In this document: positions 42,898 to 51,096 of the stretch, in pieces
Numbering within the stretch: the first letter of the stretch is position 1
Layout of the letters: every line of letters starts with the position of its first letter
Program-made: the position numbers and the translations under genes
Notes under the pieces: model-generated
The model's input: only the letters and a program-made list of their open reading frames with translations
Database searches by the model: none
What the model was told of the DNA's origin: nothing
NCBI RefSeq assembly: GCF_000021985.1
Contig: NC_011901.1
Coordinates: forward strand, 744,001-808,000
DNA: 64,000 bases
Source of the DNA: Thioalkalivibrio sulfidiphilus HL-EbGr7
GTDB taxonomy: Bacteria; Pseudomonadota; Gammaproteobacteria; Ectothiorhodospirales; Ectothiorhodospiraceae
Direction: 5' to 3'

Positions 42898-43869
42898 CTA
42901 CATACTGTATCCCAACCAGACCAGATAGCCCACAAAGCAGGCCACCAGCAGCAGGCCGCCGGGACGGCCGATGCGCCCGGCCCGGCCCCGCAGGCCGAAG
43001 GCCATGACCAGGAACAGCAGGGTCAGACCCAGCATGACGGGGAAATCCCGGGTGAGCACGTCGCCGGGCACCGCGGCGGGATGAATCAGACCCGGGAGGG
43101 CCAGTACACCCAGCAGATTGAACATGTTGGAGCCGATCACGTTACCGATGGCAATGTCCGGTTCGCCACGCCGGGCACTGACGACCGAGGCGGCCAGTTC
43201 CGGCAGGCTGGTGCCGATGGCGATGATGGTCAGACCGATGATCAGGTCGCTGACCCCCAGGGCCTCGGCCACGTTCACTGCACCCCAGACAAGGATCCGG
43301 GCGCTGATCAGGAGCAGCACCAGTCCAAGCGCCAGCCAGATCAGGGCGCGCGTGGTGGGTACCTCGTTGGGAATCTCCGCGTCGAATTCGGCGCCCATGG
43401 GATCCGAGACATCGGTTCGGCTGCGCAGACCGTCGTAGACGATCCAGGCCAGCACAATGACCAGCCCCAGCAGCAGCAGGGCACCGTCCAGCCGCTCCAG
43501 GTGGCCGTTCAGCAGCAGCAGACCGGCAAACACCATGACCAGCAGCAGCACGGGCATCTCCCGGCGCAGGATGCGCGAGCCCACCACCAGGGGTGTGACC
43601 AGGGCCGTGACCCCGAGGATCAGGGCAATGTTGGCGATGTTGGAGCCTACCGCGTTGCCGATGGCCAGGCCCGGATTGCCCTGGGCGGCGGCAAAGGCGG
43701 ACACCAGCATCTCGGGCGCCGAGGTGCCGAAACCGACGATGGTGAGGCCGATGATCAGTGGCGAGATGCCCAGGTTGCGCGACAGCGCCGCCGCCCCGTA
43801 GATGAAGCGGTCCGCGCTCCAGATGAGTACGGCAAAGCCCAGGATGATGGCGGACAGGGAAGTGAGCAT
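42898..43869 (-). CDS. yrbG: Calcium/sodium antiporter, YrbG type (323 aa)
   Basis: An inner-membrane cation/Ca2+ exchanger. Two homologous halves each carry the ion-binding alpha repeat: GLTIVGFGTSAPEMLVS ... GNAVGSNIANIALILG and LTIIAIGTSLPELAAS ... GNVIGSNMFNLLGVLAL. About ten hydrophobic spans are visible. The ATG at 43869 opens into the first span; sequence upstream belongs to a heptamer palindrome. Its position next to kdsD is shared with E. coli. Confidence 0.92.
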   Translation of the reverse strand: MLTSLSAIILGFAVLIWSADRFIYGAAALSRNLGISPLIIGLTIVGFGTSAPEMLVSAFAAAQGNPGLAIGNAVGSNIANIALILGVTALVTPLVVGSRILRREMPVLLLVMVFAGLLLLNGHLERLDGALLLLGLVIVLAWIVYDGLRSRTDVSDPMGAEFDAEIPNEVPTTRALIWLALGLVLLLISARILVWGAVNVAEALGVSDLIIGLTIIAIGTSLPELAASVVSARRGEPDIAIGNVIGSNMFNLLGVLALPGLIHPAAVPGDVLTRDFPVMLGLTLLFLVMAFGLRGRAGRIGRPGGLLLVACFVGYLVWLGYSM

Positions 43870-43876
43870 GTTTTGG

Positions 43877-43968
43877 AGGATGAAGGATGAAGGATGAAGG
43901 CGGAATTGTAGCGGTTGAGACACCTGGGATGTTTTTTATTCCGCCTTCATCCTTGAGCCTTCATGCTT
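43877..43968. repeat. Palindrome of GGATGAA heptamers
   Basis: Arms at 43877-43905 and 43938-43968 (GGATGAAGGCGGAAT with its complement) are built from GGATGAA units. It lies between yrbG and the epimerase gene and covers the epimerase stop at 43936-43938; the last dozen codons of that gene run through the right arm. Confidence 0.7.
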
Positions 43969-44892
43969 CTGCGCCGCGCAGCTCGCCGTGTCCCGACGTG
44001 CCTGCCATCCCAGTTCATCCCAGGCGCGGCGGGTGTCCAGCACCAGGCTGTGGCGCAGGCCGGTCACCCAGCCCGGTTCGCCCACGGCGGGTGTCAGCCG
44101 CCAGGCCAGTCGATGCAGGCCGGAGAGCAGGCTCAGGGGCAGGGGCAGGGTGAAGCCCCGGTTCAGACGAATCATCTCCCGCAGGCTCATGGGCGGATCG
44201 GCCGCCAGGTTGAAGGCGCCTCGGGCGGCGCTGTGAAGGCTCAGGTAGATGGCCTCTGCCACATCGTCTTCCCAGACACACTGGGTGCGGGGCAGGGGCT
44301 TGGCCAGGGCCGGAACCAGGGGCTGGTGCAGCAGGCGATTGAGCATGGGATGGGCATTGGGCCCCAGGATGGCGTGGGGCCTCAGCCGGATCAGGTGCAG
44401 ATAGGGATGCGAGGCCTCAAGGCCGTCCAGCCAGGTCTCCACCGCCGCCTTGTCCTCGCCATAGGCGAAACCGGGCAGGGGGCGCAGGGGCTGGTGCTCG
44501 GGCACGGGATCAGGCAGGTCCGGCCAGGTACCGTAGACGGCGGCGCTGGAAACGAACACGATGCGTTCCACCCCTGCCTCCACCGCCGCCTCCATGAGCA
44601 GCTGGCTGCCCGACACGTTCAGGGATCGTACCGTGGCCCGGTCATGGCGCGCGCGACCCAGGCCGCCCCCCATGAGCACGAAGGCCATGTGAATCAGCAC
44701 ATCACAGCGCTCCAGCAACTCCAGGCACTGGGCATCCCGGATGTCCGCCTGTATGCCGGTCAGCCGTTCGTGTTCCAGGGGGATCGGGTTGAGGTCCACC
44801 CCGTAGATGCGGTGGATGCGCGGGTCCGCAAGCAGTCGGGGGATCACGACCCGGGCCAGACGCCCGGCGGCGCCGGTAAGCAGTACGTTCAC
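43936..44892 (-). CDS. NAD-dependent epimerase/dehydratase family protein (318 aa)
   Basis: An extended short-chain dehydrogenase/reductase. The nucleotide-binding motif GAAGRLARVV is at the N-terminus, followed by VDLNPIPLE. The catalytic Ser/Tyr/Lys are seen in FVSSAAVYGTW and FAYGEDKAAVE. The GTG start at 44892 fits the family start VNVLLTGAAG; the longer frame to 45027 overlaps the monooxygenase gene. The substrate is likely a nucleotide sugar but cannot be named. The last residues (HEGSRMKAE) are encoded by heptamer repeat DNA. It follows the monooxygenase gene by 10 bp. Confidence 0.82.
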   Translation of the reverse strand: MNVLLTGAAGRLARVVIPRLLADPRIHRIYGVDLNPIPLEHERLTGIQADIRDAQCLELLERCDVLIHMAFVLMGGGLGRARHDRATVRSLNVSGSQLLMEAAVEAGVERIVFVSSAAVYGTWPDLPDPVPEHQPLRPLPGFAYGEDKAAVETWLDGLEASHPYLHLIRLRPHAILGPNAHPMLNRLLHQPLVPALAKPLPRTQCVWEDDVAEAIYLSLHSAARGAFNLAADPPMSLREMIRLNRGFTLPLPLSLLSGLHRLAWRLTPAVGEPGWVTGLRHSLVLDTRRAWDELGWQARRDTASCAAQKHEGSRMKAE

Positions 44893-44902
44893 GATGGGGT
44901 TC

Positions 44903-46006
44903 TCAGGGTTCCGGGTCGCTGCCAGCGACCCGGGGCAGGACTTCGCGGGAGAACAGTTCCATGGACTCGCGCACGGTCCCGGTCTCCATGGCGCCGGCGC
45001 CAAAGGCGCACAGCACATGGTCCACACCGGCCTCTTTCAGGGCCAGCAGGCGTTTGGTGCAGTGTTCCGGATCGCCCACCACGGCCATGCCCAGGGTGTC
45101 CAGCAATTTGAGGTTGATGGCGTGGTCCATGAGACCACGGAACCGCCCCATGCGCCGGTAGTACTCGTAGCTGTCGTAGAGTTTCTCCAGCACCGGCCGG
45201 GTCTGTCCCAGCAGGCGCCGGTAGAACCACTCGAAGGGTTCCTTGGCCTCGCGCCGGGCGCGGGCGCCGTCCTCCAGACACAGGATGCCCACGGTCATGG
45301 CCACCCGGTTGTTCTGTCCGGGGGCCGGGGGGTTCTCGCCCTGGTGTGTGCGCCAGGCCTCGCGGTAGTGGCGGATGTCCTCGCGCACCATGAACCAGGG
45401 TTTGAAGGGCCCCACCAGGGCGCCCACACCCAGACGGGCGGCCAGTTCAAAGCTCTCCGGGCTGACCGCCGCGCTCCACAGGGGCGGGTGGGGGCGCTGC
45501 AGTACCCGGGGGACCAGGTCCAGTGTGTCGTAGTTGAAATGCCTGCCCTGGAAACTCAGCGGGCCGGCCTGGAAACTCTGGCGCACCACCGCCAGGGCCT
45601 CCTCGGTGAGGCTTCGGCTGTCGGCCATGTCCACGTTGAAGGTTGCGTATTCTGCCGGCGAGAACCCCCGCCCAAAGCCGAACTCGGCCCGTCCTCCGGA
45701 GAGGATGTCCAGGGTGGCCAGGCGTTCGGCCACCCTGACCGGGTGGTGATAGGGCAGGGGTACGATGGCGTGACCCAGGCGCAGTCTGTTGGTGCGCTGG
45801 GTGGCTGCCGCCAGGAACATCTCCGGGGCGCTGCTGTGGGAGTATTCGGGCATGAAGTGGTGTTCCACCACCCAGGCGGTGGCAAAGTCCAGGGTGTCCG
45901 CCAGGGCCAGCTCATCCAGGGTGTCGGTGAATACCTGTGCCTCCGTTCGCTGGGCGAACGGAGGCACGGACAGCTCGTAGAACAGATCGCATTTCATGGG
46001 GTGCAA
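44903..46006 (-). CDS. LLM-class flavin-dependent monooxygenase (367 aa)
   Basis: A bacterial luciferase-like TIM-barrel protein that would use reduced flavin and oxygen. Typical blocks are WVVEHHFMPEYSHSSAPEMFLAAA (given in parts), RLGHAIVPLPYHHPVRVAERLATLDILSGGRAEFGFGRGFS and the C-terminal VVGDPEHCTKRLLALKEAGVD. Length is normal. The ATG at 46006 or 45997 may start it. The substrate is unknown. With the epimerase it forms a two-gene unit inside the accessory block between the kds and mla loci. Confidence 0.82.
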   Translation of the reverse strand: MHPMKCDLFYELSVPPFAQRTEAQVFTDTLDELALADTLDFATAWVVEHHFMPEYSHSSAPEMFLAAATQRTNRLRLGHAIVPLPYHHPVRVAERLATLDILSGGRAEFGFGRGFSPAEYATFNVDMADSRSLTEEALAVVRQSFQAGPLSFQGRHFNYDTLDLVPRVLQRPHPPLWSAAVSPESFELAARLGVGALVGPFKPWFMVREDIRHYREAWRTHQGENPPAPGQNNRVAMTVGILCLEDGARARREAKEPFEWFYRRLLGQTRPVLEKLYDSYEYYRRMGRFRGLMDHAINLKLLDTLGMAVVGDPEHCTKRLLALKEAGVDHVLCAFGAGAMETGTVRESMELFSREVLPRVAGSDPEP

Positions 46007-46127
46007 AGCTTGCAGGCTGGGCGGGTGGGCTGCAAGCTTTGGGACTTGTGTTGAGGCTGATGGTTCCGGGGTGGGGTGTTCGGCGGGTGGTGTGGTTCGT
46101 TTCTAAGGCGGTATCGAAGGCGAAGTC

Positions 46128-46192
46128 AAAGGCTGAATTCGAAGGCTAAATTCGAAGGCTAAATTCGAAGGCTAAATTCGAAGGCTAAATTC
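46128..46192. repeat. 13-bp tandem repeat (GAAGGCTAAATTC)
   Basis: Four perfect head-to-tail copies of GAAGGCTAAATTC lie at 46141-46192, preceded by a variant copy at 46128-46140 and decayed units before that. It is upstream of the monooxygenase gene and just outside the large inverted repeat. Confidence 0.85.
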
Positions 46193-46475
46193 AAAGGCGT
46201 TTCGATCCGGCTTGCAGCCGGCTCGAGTTACTTTTCTTGCTTGTCCAAGAAAAGTAACCAAAAGAAGGACACCCCGCTGCCGCCCCCGCTATTCGCGGGT
46301 GCCCTGCGTTGCTCGGCTTCGAGGGGGTCGCCTGACAGGCCGTCCATGGCCTGACAGGCGACGCGCCGCATCCCTGCGGCGCCCCTTTGGGCTTTTTCCC
46401 TCGAAGCCTGCGCTACTCGGTGCGGCAAAGGGGGGGAGGTAGATCAAAACCGCTTTGATGAGCCGGGATTATCAA

Positions 46476-46535
46476 TGTAGGAGCCCCGACCCCGGGGCGA
46501 ACGGTGAGAATCGCCCCGGGGTCGGGGCTCCTACA
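46476..46535. repeat. Perfect 25-bp stem, REP-like
   Basis: Arms at 46476-46500 and 46511-46535 (TGTAGGAGCCCCGACCCCGG...) are perfect complements over 25 bp with a 10-base loop. It resembles repetitive extragenic palindromes seen in gammaproteobacteria. It sits in the centre of the large inverted repeat element. Confidence 0.85.
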
Positions 46536-46760
46536 AAAGACAACAACCACACCCAGGTCAAAGGGTTGCTGTCTTTGAAGTCCCACCGTTTTCTCGCCGA
46601 GCACGGGGGTGTTCCGGGGTTTAAAGCCCGACAGGGGCGCCGCAAGGACGCGGCGCGTCGGCTGTCAGGCCATGGACGGCCTGTCAGCCGACCTCCCCGG
46701 AACGCCCCCGCGCGCAGGGCACCCCGAAGGGGCGAGATAGCCGGGTTGTACGAGTCAAGG

Positions 46761-48046
46761 ACATTGGTAACACATCAGTCCAAGGACATGGGTTACAGTC
46801 TCAGCGTCCAATAAGGCGTTTTGCCGCCTTGTTTGTTGCGCAGATCCACTGCCCCCAGGCGCACAGGACCAAAGTGGACCTCCCAGACCCCATCATCGAT
46901 CTCCTCCAGGCCCACCCTTTCACTTTCAAGCAGATGCGAGAGGTAGATTTGCCCACCGTGGACATAGATCACGCCGCTGTGGCTCACCACCTTGACCTGG
47001 ATATGCCCCGGGTAGAGTAGATCCGGCAGGCGCTCGGGATAGGCGCGGGGTGAGTCGCGGTAGTGGCTCGCAGGCACCTCCTGGCCCAGGGCTTCATGGG
47101 GACGTTGCTGGTTGTATTGATCCTGAAACTGGTCAAAGCGGCGCTGCTGCCCCCTGAGGCTGGCGCTCGCCGGACGGGTGGCGGCTCGCTTGAGGGTGCG
47201 GTGCATGCGCTCGTGACGCCCATTCTGCTGCGGCTTGCCCGCCTCGATACGCTCAGGGACGATACCCAGTCGAATCCACCAGATCGACAGACGACTCAAC
47301 CCTGCCGCACAGGTGCTGGCAAAGGGCACGCCATTGTCGGTACGGATCCGTTTGGGGAGGCCATGTTCTTGGAACAGATGCCTGAAATAGCGCCTGGCCG
47401 AGGCGGTATCGGTTGCCTGCTCGCCCCTGCAGCCCAGCAGATAGCGGCTGTGGTGATCCATCACGGTCAGTGGATAACACCACTGACCGTTACCTAGGCG
47501 AAACTGGCCCTTGTAGTCAGCGCTCCAGAGCTCGTTGGGCTCATGGACCGGGCCAAACGGCTGGGGGTAGGGACTGACTCGCCGGCGTCGCCTGCGGGGC
47601 TCGGTCAGGCCTTCGGCCTTGAGAATGTTGTAGATGGTGCTCTTTGACGGCACCTTCTCGCTGGGGAAACGCTCCGCCAGCAGGGCTTGGAGCTTCTTGG
47701 CTCCTGGCGCATCACGGCCCCGCAGCCGTAGCTCGATGATGGCCTTGCGCACGGTGTAAGGAGTGGCTTCAGGACTGCACAAGGGGCGACGGCTGCGCTC
47801 TTGAAGCCCCTCAAGCTGCTGCGCCCGGTAGCGGCCCAGCCACTTGTAGCCGGTCTTGCGGCTGATGCCGTAGTGCTCACACAGCTCGCTGTGGCTGTAC
47901 AAACCGCGCAAGTGATCGCCAATAAACAGGATCTTCTCATCCATCGGTCTTAGGTCTCTCCAAGGCATGGGCCACCTCCTGTCTGTCGGTGACCCGAGCA
48001 TAGGTAATCTGTTACCTATGTCCTTGGACTGATGTGTTACCGATGT
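46761..48046 (-). mobile_element. IS481-type insertion sequence, copy B
   Basis: 37-bp inverted repeats at 46761-46797 and 48010-48046 flank a 391-aa transposase gene. Each end again has two 12-bp units (ACATTGGTAACA and ACATGGGTTACA) in the same orientation 25 bp apart. Length, repeat size, spacing and the stop codon inside the repeat are the same as in copy A (854-2130), but the sequences differ greatly, so these are two related but distinct elements. No clear target duplication was found. Confidence 0.85.
46793..47968 (-). CDS. IS481-family DDE transposase (391 aa)
   Basis: Transposase of element B. The N-terminal helix-turn-helix (HSELCEHYGISRKTGYKWLGR) is followed by a basic stretch (EPRRRRRRV) and an integrase core with D (LWSADYKGQF), D (IRTDNGVPF) and E (GRHERMHRTLK). 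The ATG at 47968 has an AGGAGG site and gives the same 391-residue length and MPW...MD start as copy A; the frame to 48001 would add 11 residues. It is intact. The C-terminal part (VGLEEIDDGVWEVHFG) matches the extra C-terminal domain also present in copy A. Confidence 0.92.
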   Translation of the reverse strand: MPWRDLRPMDEKILFIGDHLRGLYSHSELCEHYGISRKTGYKWLGRYRAQQLEGLQERSRRPLCSPEATPYTVRKAIIELRLRGRDAPGAKKLQALLAERFPSEKVPSKSTIYNILKAEGLTEPRRRRRRVSPYPQPFGPVHEPNELWSADYKGQFRLGNGQWCYPLTVMDHHSRYLLGCRGEQATDTASARRYFRHLFQEHGLPKRIRTDNGVPFASTCAAGLSRLSIWWIRLGIVPERIEAGKPQQNGRHERMHRTLKRAATRPASASLRGQQRRFDQFQDQYNQQRPHEALGQEVPASHYRDSPRAYPERLPDLLYPGHIQVKVVSHSGVIYVHGGQIYLSHLLESERVGLEEIDDGVWEVHFGPVRLGAVDLRNKQGGKTPYWTLRL

Positions 48047-48200
48047 CTATAACCCGTACCGGTGTCCTTTCTTTGGTTACTTTCTTTGGACAAGCAAAGA
48101 AAGTAACCCGAGCCCCGTGCAACGGGGATCGGAAGCCTTTGATTTTTTTACTTTTAACGAATCCCAGACACCTGATTGATCAACCGATAAAAACGAACCC

Positions 48201-48809
48201 ATGACAAACACCCCCACCCGCACCCTTACCGTCGGCGCCCTCAGCTGGACCGATCCCCGCCTGGTACAGGCCCTCTACCCCGAGGATGCCCCGCCGGAAT
48301 GGTGGCTGTCCTGCTACGCCAGTCATTTCGACACGGTGCTGGTGCCCGAGTCGGACTGGCGGGGCGCCGTGGCCTCGGCCTGGCTGGAGTCCCTGCCGTC
48401 CCAGTTCTGGTTCTACCTGCGGGTGGAGAGCGCGCCGGATGCCGCGACCCTGGCACAGCTGCTGGATCTGGGCGCGCAGCTCGGTGAACGTCTGGGCGGT
48501 TTCGTGATCGAACCGATGGCGGCGGGGTGTGAGACGGCGCTGGCGGACGGCCTGCCGGGCGCGCCGGTCTTTTCGACCATACCGAAGGCCGGTGCGCAAT
48601 GGCTCTGGACCGGCGTGGACGGTCCCTGCCCCTGCGGCGCCGTGGGCCGGCTGCACTTTGAGGGCCGGCCCTCGCCCAGGGAACTGCGGACGGCAATAGA
48701 GGGCTTTCTCGCCTGCCAGGATGAGGCCTGGTCCGTGCTGTTCCTGGACGCCCCGGCGGAGAGCTTCGAGGATGCTCGAGTCATCGGTCAGCTGCTGGGG
48801 GTGTGCTGA
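48201..48809 (+). CDS. Hypothetical protein (202 aa)
   Basis: Not confidently recognised. The start (RTLTVGALSWTDPRLVQALYPEDAPPEW, split across residues ~8-34) and YASHFDTVLVPESDW recall DUF72-type proteins, which fold as TIM barrels, but the match is only impressionistic and the protein is shorter than typical DUF72. Later blocks (PSQFWFYLRVES, WLWTGVDGPCPCGAVGRLHFEG, SVLFLDAP) look like ordinary globular sequence. No signal or membrane segment. It lies between the inverted repeat element and the mla operon and may be the last accessory gene or the first gene of the mla unit. Confidence 0.6.
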   Translation: MTNTPTRTLTVGALSWTDPRLVQALYPEDAPPEWWLSCYASHFDTVLVPESDWRGAVASAWLESLPSQFWFYLRVESAPDAATLAQLLDLGAQLGERLGGFVIEPMAAGCETALADGLPGAPVFSTIPKAGAQWLWTGVDGPCPCGAVGRLHFEGRPSPRELRTAIEGFLACQDEAWSVLFLDAPAESFEDARVIGQLLGVC

Positions 48810-48876
48810 CCGCATTCAGGCCCGTCCATGAAGCCCGGAAGTCACTCAGGCTACGTGGCGCTGGGCACCGGCTGAC

Positions 48877-49794
48877 TTGACTCCCCCGCGGGGGGCCGGG
48901 AGACTTGCACGCTTTGCCTGGCTTAAATCCCCGTCAGCGCCACTCACACAATCAGGGTTCGACACGAAGGTCCTCCTCATCAATACCCAGCCCCACAACG
49001 ATAATCTGTTGGAAATCCGGGATCTGCATTTCTCCCGGGGCGGCCGCCCCGTGTTTCGCGGTCTGAATGTGAGCATCCCACGGGGCAGTATTACCGCCAT
49101 CATGGGCCCCAGCGGTACGGGCAAGACCACCCTGCTCAAACTCATCGGTGGCCAGTTGCGCCCGGATCGAGGCCAGGTCCTGGTGGACGGCATCGATGTG
49201 CATCGCCAGGGGCTCTCGGATCTTTACCAGCTGCGCCGACGCATGGGCATGCTATTCCAGAGTGGCGCGCTGCTGACGGATCTGAGCGTGTTCGAGAACG
49301 TGGCCTTCCCGCTGCGGGAACACTACGCCCTGCCGGAGCCCCTGTTGCGCACCTTGGTGTTGATGAAGCTGGAGTCCGTAGGTCTGCGTGGCGCCCGGGA
49401 CCTGATGCCCAGCGAGCTCTCCGGTGGCATGGCGCGCCGCGTGGCCCTGGCCCGGGCCATCGCCCTGGATCCCATGATGATCATGTATGACGAACCCTTC
49501 ACGGGGCTCGACCCCATCACCATGGGCGTGATTGTCTCCCTGATCAAACGCCTCAACGACGCCCTGGGCCTGACCAGCATCCTGGTCTCTCACGACGTGC
49601 AGGAGACCAGCTCCATCGCCGATCAGCTGTTTTTGATCTCCGATGGGGTGGTGGTGGATTCCGGCACCCCCGAGGCCTTGGGGCGTACCACCTCGGAATG
49701 GTCCCGGCAGTTCCTCGAGGGCCTGCCGGACGGGCCTGTGCCGTTCCACTACCCGGCGCCGGATTATCTGGCCGACCTGACGGAGGCGCGCTGA
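48877..49794 (+). CDS. mlaF: Phospholipid ABC transporter ATP-binding protein MlaF (start uncertain)
   Basis: The ATPase of the Mla system, which keeps phospholipids out of the outer leaflet of the outer membrane. Walker A GPSGTGKTTLLKLIGG, LFQSGALLTDLSVFENVAFPLREH, signature ELSGGMARRVALARAI, Walker B IMYDEPFTGLDP and SHDVQETSSIAD are clear, and the end GPVPFHYPAPDYLADL matches MlaF. The frame is open from a TTG at 48877, but homology begins only at about 49006 (NLLEIRDLHFSRG) and no ATG or GTG lies between; the true start may be TTG at 49009. The stop is one base before mlaE. Confidence 0.9.
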   Translation: MTPPRGAGRLARFAWLKSPSAPLTQSGFDTKVLLINTQPHNDNLLEIRDLHFSRGGRPVFRGLNVSIPRGSITAIMGPSGTGKTTLLKLIGGQLRPDRGQVLVDGIDVHRQGLSDLYQLRRRMGMLFQSGALLTDLSVFENVAFPLREHYALPEPLLRTLVLMKLESVGLRGARDLMPSELSGGMARRVALARAIALDPMMIMYDEPFTGLDPITMGVIVSLIKRLNDALGLTSILVSHDVQETSSIADQLFLISDGVVVDSGTPEALGRTTSEWSRQFLEGLPDGPVPFHYPAPDYLADLTEAR

Positions 49795-49795
49795 G

Positions 49796-50578
49796 ATGCT
49801 GGGCGGCCTGCAGAAGCTGGGTCATTGGGGCCTGGGGGTGCTGGAACGCCTGGGACGGGGGCACCTGTTCCTGTTGCGCGTGCTCATGTCCCTGGGCACG
49901 GCGGTCACCCGTCCACGCCTGGTGATCAAGGAACTGTATTCCGTGGGTGTCCTGTCCCTGTTGATCATCGCCGTCTCCGGCCTGTTCGTGGGCATGGTGC
50001 TGGGCTACCAGGGCTACATCACCCTGGTGAACTTCGGTGCCGAGGAGGCCCTGGGTTCCGTGGTGGCGCTGTCCCTGGTGCGCGAACTGGGGCCGGTGAT
50101 CACGGCCCTTTTGTTCGCCGGGCGGGCCGGTTCCGCGCTCAGCGCCGAGATCGGCCTGATGAAGACCACAGAACAACTCTCCGGCATGGAGATGATGGCC
50201 GTGGACCCGGTCAAGCGGGTGATCCTGCCGCGTTTCGTGGCGGCCTTTATCTCCCTGCCCCTGCTGGCGGCCATCTTCAGCGCCGTGGCAGTGATGGGCG
50301 GCTATTTCATCGGCGTGGGGCTGCTGGGTGTGGACGGCGGTTCATACTGGTCCCAGATGCAGGCCAACGTGGATTTTTACGAGGACGTGATGAACGGCAT
50401 CATCAAGAGCCTCGTGTTCGGTTTCGTAGTGGCCTGGATCGCCGTGTTCGAGGGTTATGACACCGTGCCCACCTCGGAAGGCGTCAGCCGTGCCACCACC
50501 CGCACCGTGGTGCATTCGGCGCTGGCAGTACTGGCACTGGACTTCATTCTCACCGGCCTGATGTTCGGTGATATCTGA
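49796..50578 (+). CDS. mlaE: Phospholipid transporter permease MlaE (260 aa)
   Basis: The membrane permease of the Mla complex. Five or so spans are visible, with VLSLLIIAVSGLFVGMVLGYQGY, the family stretch SLVRELGPVITALLFAGRAGSALSAEIGLMK (given in parts) and EGYDTVPTSEGVSRATTRTVVHS near the end. The ATG follows a GGAGG site within the end of mlaF. Length is normal. Confidence 0.94.
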   Translation: MLGGLQKLGHWGLGVLERLGRGHLFLLRVLMSLGTAVTRPRLVIKELYSVGVLSLLIIAVSGLFVGMVLGYQGYITLVNFGAEEALGSVVALSLVRELGPVITALLFAGRAGSALSAEIGLMKTTEQLSGMEMMAVDPVKRVILPRFVAAFISLPLLAAIFSAVAVMGGYFIGVGLLGVDGGSYWSQMQANVDFYEDVMNGIIKSLVFGFVVAWIAVFEGYDTVPTSEGVSRATTRTVVHSALAVLALDFILTGLMFGDI

Positions 50579-50599
50579 TATGCGAGAGGCGTACACAGC

Positions 50600-51058
50600 A
50601 TGACGACCCGTACCATCGAGATCACCGTGGGCATATTCGTTGCCCTGGGCGTGGCGGCCCTGTTCATGCTGGCCATGCAGGTGAGCAATATTTCCGAGTA
50701 CCGCAACAGTGACGGTTACACCGTCAGCGCGTACTTCACCAATATCGGCGGACTCAAGGTGCGTGCCCCGGTGACCGTCTCCGGTGTGCGCGTGGGCCGG
50801 GTCACGGCCATCCGCTACGACCCCGAGCGCTACCAGGCCCGGGTGGAAATCACCATCGGCGCCGATCATGACTACCTGCCAACCGACACCCAGGCCAGCA
50901 TCTACACCGCGGGCCTGCTGGGCGAGCAGTACATCGCCCTGGAACCCGGCGGCGAGGACGAGGTCCTTGCTCAGGGAGGTGAGATCCATTACACCCAGTC
51001 CGCCTTCGTGCTGGAGCAGATCATCGGCCGTATCATGGTCAACATGACCACCAACTGA
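50600..51058 (+). CDS. mlaD: Mla system MCE-domain protein MlaD (152 aa)
   Basis: A membrane-anchored periplasmic ring protein that binds phospholipid. The N-terminal span (TVGIFVALGVAALFMLAMQVS) is followed by the MCE domain: YTVSAYFTNIGGLKVRAPVTVSGVRVGRV (split across residues ~38-66) and LLGEQYIALEPGG. At 152 residues it is the short type without a long C-terminal helix. The ATG has GAGAGG upstream. Confidence 0.93.
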   Translation: MTTRTIEITVGIFVALGVAALFMLAMQVSNISEYRNSDGYTVSAYFTNIGGLKVRAPVTVSGVRVGRVTAIRYDPERYQARVEITIGADHDYLPTDTQASIYTAGLLGEQYIALEPGGEDEVLAQGGEIHYTQSAFVLEQIIGRIMVNMTTN

Positions 51059-51096
51059 CCCGGCAACGGGTGAGTCTCAAGCCTGAGAGATGTCCC

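Larger units (their letters stand above)
46222..48112. repeat. Large inverted repeat element, interrupted by insertion sequence B
   Basis: About 52-bp outer arms at 46222-46273 and 48061-48112 are inverted copies (GAGTTACTTT...GGACACC against GGTGTCC...AGTAACC). Further inward, 46331-46391 and 46627-46694 are also inverted to each other (CCGTCCATGGCCTGACAGGC and relatives, GGGGCGCCGCA). Removing the insertion sequence (46761-48046) would leave an element of about 605 bp with no gene. Sequences of the GGACAAGCAAAGAAAGTAACC kind are familiar from repeats in many gammaproteobacterial genomes, but their nature is not settled. Confidence 0.7.
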
